Part shown: positions 8,482 through 10,001 of the stretch, piece after piece
How positions within the stretch are numbered: position 1 is the first letter of the stretch
How the letters are laid out: each line of letters begins with the position of its first letter
The notes under the pieces: generated by a model
Told to the model about the DNA's origin: nothing
Seen by the model: the letters and a program-made list of their open reading frames with translations, nothing else
Databases searched by the model: none
Program-made: the position numbers and the translations under genes
Assembly (NCBI GenBank): GCA_020631315.1
Contig: JAHDHM010000063.1
Span: forward strand, 1-10,001
From: Acidimicrobiales bacterium
GTDB lineage: Bacteria > Actinomycetota > Acidimicrobiia > Acidimicrobiales > Poriferisodaliceae
DNA length: 10,001 nt
Direction of reading: 5' to 3'

Positions 8482-8485
8482 GGAG
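8482..8485 (+). promoter_or_regulatory. Ribosome binding site choosing the ATG 8491 start
   Basis: GGAG at 8482-8485 lies 5 nt before ATG 8491, a good Shine-Dalgarno spacing. The alternative in-frame GTG at 8485 overlaps this motif, so it is unlikely to be the start. Confidence 0.6.
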
Positions 8486-8490
8486 TGACC

Positions 8491-9105
8491 ATGGCGATCT
8501 ATCGAGACAAGGTCCTTCCGAGGATCATCGACGTGGCCTGCGGGTCCGACGGCATCGGCGAATGGCGTCGGCGCTGCGTCGAGGGGCTCCACGGTGTCGT
8601 GGTCGAGCCCGGCTTCGGGTCCGGGCTCAACGTGCCGCACTATCCCGACGAGGTCGAACTCGTGCACGCCATCGACCCGTCGGAACTCGGGCAACGTCTC
8701 GCCGCCGACCGGATTCGCAAACGCGGCATCGAGGTCCGGTTCGCCGGCCTCGACGGCGAGTCGCTGCCGCTCGACGACGCCAGCTGCGACGCAGGGCTGG
8801 TGACCTTCACGCTGTGCACGATCCCCGATCCGTCGGCGGCGCTCGCCGAGCTGCACCGTGTGATCCGCCGTGGCGGCTCCCTCCACTTCCTCGAGCACGG
8901 CCACGCTCCGGTCGACGGTGTGCAGAAGTGGCAACGACGCCTCGAACCCGTGCAGCGGCGCCTGTTCGACGGATGCCATCTGACCCGTGACGCCACTGCG
9001 ATGATCGATGCTGCCGGCTTCGACATCTCGTGGAGCGACTCGTCGTTCGTGCCGGGACCCAAGCCGGTGTCCTACTTCACCGTCGGAAAGGCCGTCCGCT
9101 CATGA
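8491..9105 (+). CDS. METTL7-like class I SAM-dependent methyltransferase
   Basis: 204 residues from ATG 8491. The SAM-binding motif I is VVVEPGFGSGLNVPHYP (36-52), followed by the acidic motif II region HAIDPSEL (59-66), a motif III-like GLDGESLPLDDASCDAG (86-102), and FTLCTIPDP (106-114) with the RVIRRGGSLHFLEHG strand (123-137). The segment RRLFDGCHLTRDA (157-169) closely resembles the LFDGCNLTRE stretch I recall from human METTL7A/B, thiol methyltransferases, and the 'FLEH' element is shared too. The protein probably transfers a methyl group from SAM to a small or lipophilic acceptor, possibly a thiol. Unlike human METTL7 proteins there is no N-terminal membrane anchor, so it is likely cytosolic. 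The stop overlaps the SDR start (ATGA), so the pair is translationally coupled. It could also be annotated as a generic Methyltransf_11 protein; substrate is unknown. Confidence 0.85.
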   Translation: MAIYRDKVLPRIIDVACGSDGIGEWRRRCVEGLHGVVVEPGFGSGLNVPHYPDEVELVHAIDPSELGQRLAADRIRKRGIEVRFAGLDGESLPLDDASCDAGLVTFTLCTIPDPSAALAELHRVIRRGGSLHFLEHGHAPVDGVQKWQRRLEPVQRRLFDGCHLTRDATAMIDAAGFDISWSDSSFVPGPKPVSYFTVGKAVRS

Positions 9106-9893
9106 GCGCTGGGTCCACCAAACATCTCCCCAGCTTCGACCTGACCGATCGGGTCGCGATCGTCACCGGCGCCTCCAGCGGCTTCGGAGCGCGATTCGCC
9201 CGCGTGCTCACCTCGGCGGGAGCGACCGTCGTGGCAGCGGCCCGTCGACTCGAACGCCTCGAACAGCTCGCCGCCGACGTGTCCGGGGTGACGCCGATGG
9301 CCTGCGACGTGACCGACCCGGCACAGGTCGAGGCGCTCGTCGCACGGACGATGGAGCTGCACGGCCGCATCGACATCGTGGTCAACAACGCCGGCGCCTC
9401 CGACGCCCCCACACCTGCAGTCGACGAGTCACGCGAGCAGTTCGCACACGTGGTCGACGTGAACCTCACTGCGTGCTTCCACCTCGCCTCGCTGGCGGCT
9501 CGCCACATGATCGATGCAGGGCGAGGCGGCTCGGTGATCAACATCTCGTCGATCCACGGCACGGCAGCCTCGGCCCCGAACCACCAGGCGGCCTACGTGG
9601 CGTCGAAGGCAGGTCTCATCGGTCTCACCAAGGAACTCGCCGGTCAATGGGCGCGCCACGGTGTGCGGGTCAACGCCATCGCCCCCGGCTACTTCGAGAC
9701 CGAACTCACCGAGCTGATGTTCACCGGTGAGAACGCCGAAGGCGGCCAGCGCTACATCCAACGCGGCACCATGCTGCGCCGTGCCGGCGTCGAAGGTGAG
9801 CTCGACGGCGCGCTCCTCCTGCTCGCCAGCGATGCCGGGAGCTACCTGACCGGCGAGACCATCACCGTCGACGGCGGCTGGCTCGCCAAGTAG
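9102..9893 (+). CDS. Classical short-chain dehydrogenase/reductase (SDR, Rossmann oxidoreductase)
   Basis: 263 residues from ATG 9102, overlapping the methyltransferase stop by 4 nt (ATGA). A GGAAAGG tract (9085-9091) offers a weak ribosome site 10 nt upstream. The frame is open upstream to a GTG at 9030, but that would overlap the previous gene by 76 nt and lengthen the N-terminus before the usual SDR beginning. Motifs in order: cofactor loop TGASSGFG (22-29), AARRLERL (46-53) after strand beta-2, where the Arg residues suggest NADP(H), CDVTD (68-72), NNAG (95-98), Asn121, catalytic Ser150 in NISSIHG, Tyr165 and Lys169 in YVASK, then the APGYFETE loop and the C-terminal signature GETITVDGGW (251-260). 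Length and motif spacing are normal for FabG/gluconate-dehydrogenase-like SDRs, so it should be an active NAD(P)-dependent carbonyl/alcohol oxidoreductase. Substrate cannot be inferred; the coupled methyltransferase hints at a shared small-molecule pathway. Confidence 0.93.
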   Translation: MSAGSTKHLPSFDLTDRVAIVTGASSGFGARFARVLTSAGATVVAAARRLERLEQLAADVSGVTPMACDVTDPAQVEALVARTMELHGRIDIVVNNAGASDAPTPAVDESREQFAHVVDVNLTACFHLASLAARHMIDAGRGGSVINISSIHGTAASAPNHQAAYVASKAGLIGLTKELAGQWARHGVRVNAIAPGYFETELTELMFTGENAEGGQRYIQRGTMLRRAGVEGELDGALLLLASDAGSYLTGETITVDGGWLAK

Positions 9894-9899
9894 CCGGCT

Positions 9900-9930
9900 C
9901 AGCGCCTGTCTTCGATGTGATTGAGCGCTG
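9900..9930 (+). terminator. Weak hairpin after the SDR gene, running into the repeat array
   Basis: CAGCGC (9900-9905) is the reverse complement of GCGCTG (9925-9930), giving a 6-bp stem with a 19-nt loop just after the SDR stop. The right arm is inside the first 24-bp repeat. No T-tract follows. The weak stem and long loop make a terminator role speculative. Confidence 0.2.
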
Positions 9931-10001
9931 TGCTGGTTCAGCGACGGAGCGCTGTGCTGGTTCAGCGACGGAGCGCTGTGCTGGTTCAGCGACGGAGCGC
10001 T
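9923..10001. repeat. 24-bp perfect tandem repeat array, truncated by the window edge
   Basis: Three identical 24-bp units lie at 9923-9946, 9947-9970 and 9971-9994, and a fourth begins at 9995 (7 bases visible). Each unit starts GAGCGCTGTG, which contains the palindrome AGCGCT, and ends TTCAGCGACG. Inside the array each CGCTG can pair with the CAGCG on either side: within a unit across an 8-nt loop, or across the unit junction with a 6-nt loop. That gives alternating, mutually exclusive hairpins. No spacers are present, so it is not a CRISPR array. The unit is a multiple of three, but no start codon and no recognisable protein are seen, so I treat it as intergenic. The copies show no mismatch, which suggests recent expansion or an assembly effect. 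Confidence 0.85.

Noticed and set aside
9030..9101. Longer SDR start at GTG 9030
   Set aside because: It would overlap the methyltransferase by 76 nt and add a basic extension atypical for SDRs. ATG 9102 gives the standard N-terminus and an ATGA coupling.
9429..9761. 110-codon minus-strand frame opposite the SDR gene
   Set aside because: Shadow of the SDR coding frame, with no family resemblance.
9923..10001. CRISPR array at the right end
   Set aside because: The units are directly adjacent with no variable spacers.

Overview
The window is high-GC, densely coding DNA with every supported gene on the + strand. It uses GTG as well as ATG starts, has very short intergenic gaps, and is rich in Ala/Asp/Arg/Val codons. 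This suits a free-living actinobacterium. Acidimicrobiia (Ilumatobacter-like) is my guess from overall protein style, but nothing in the window proves the lineage.

Layout. (1) 1-1206 is the C-terminal part of a flotillin/SPFH-type coiled-coil protein whose 5' end lies outside the window. (2) 1214-6106, 7 nt downstream, encodes a 1630-residue protein of the family usually annotated 'DNA repair ATPase': a conserved N-terminal region I associate with DUF3686, a long helical middle, and one AAA+ module near the C-terminus. The two genes look like one operon, closed by a GC-rich hairpin at 6113-6137. (3) 6188-8416 is a 12-TM RND/MMPL-type (HAE3-like) exporter. It appears to have its own promoter placed so that the transcript would be nearly leaderless at a GTG start. 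(4) 8491-9105 and 9102-9893 are a translationally coupled pair (ATGA overlap): a METTL7-like SAM-dependent methyltransferase and a classical SDR oxidoreductase. An imperfect palindrome (8429-8450) lies before the pair. (5) The last ~100 bases are non-coding as far as I can tell. They hold an array of perfect 24-bp direct repeats that runs off the window edge.

How the genes may work together. The flotillin-like protein and the giant ATPase are the most coherent unit: a membrane-scaffold protein coupled to a large AAA+ machine of unproven function. The 'DNA repair' label is inherited annotation and nothing here demonstrates it. The exporter is probably a separate transcription unit. The methyltransferase and SDR probably act on a common small or lipophilic substrate, but the substrate cannot be read from sequence. 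I see no RNA genes, CRISPR array, insertion sequence or phage genes. No gene-free stretch reaches 300 bases.
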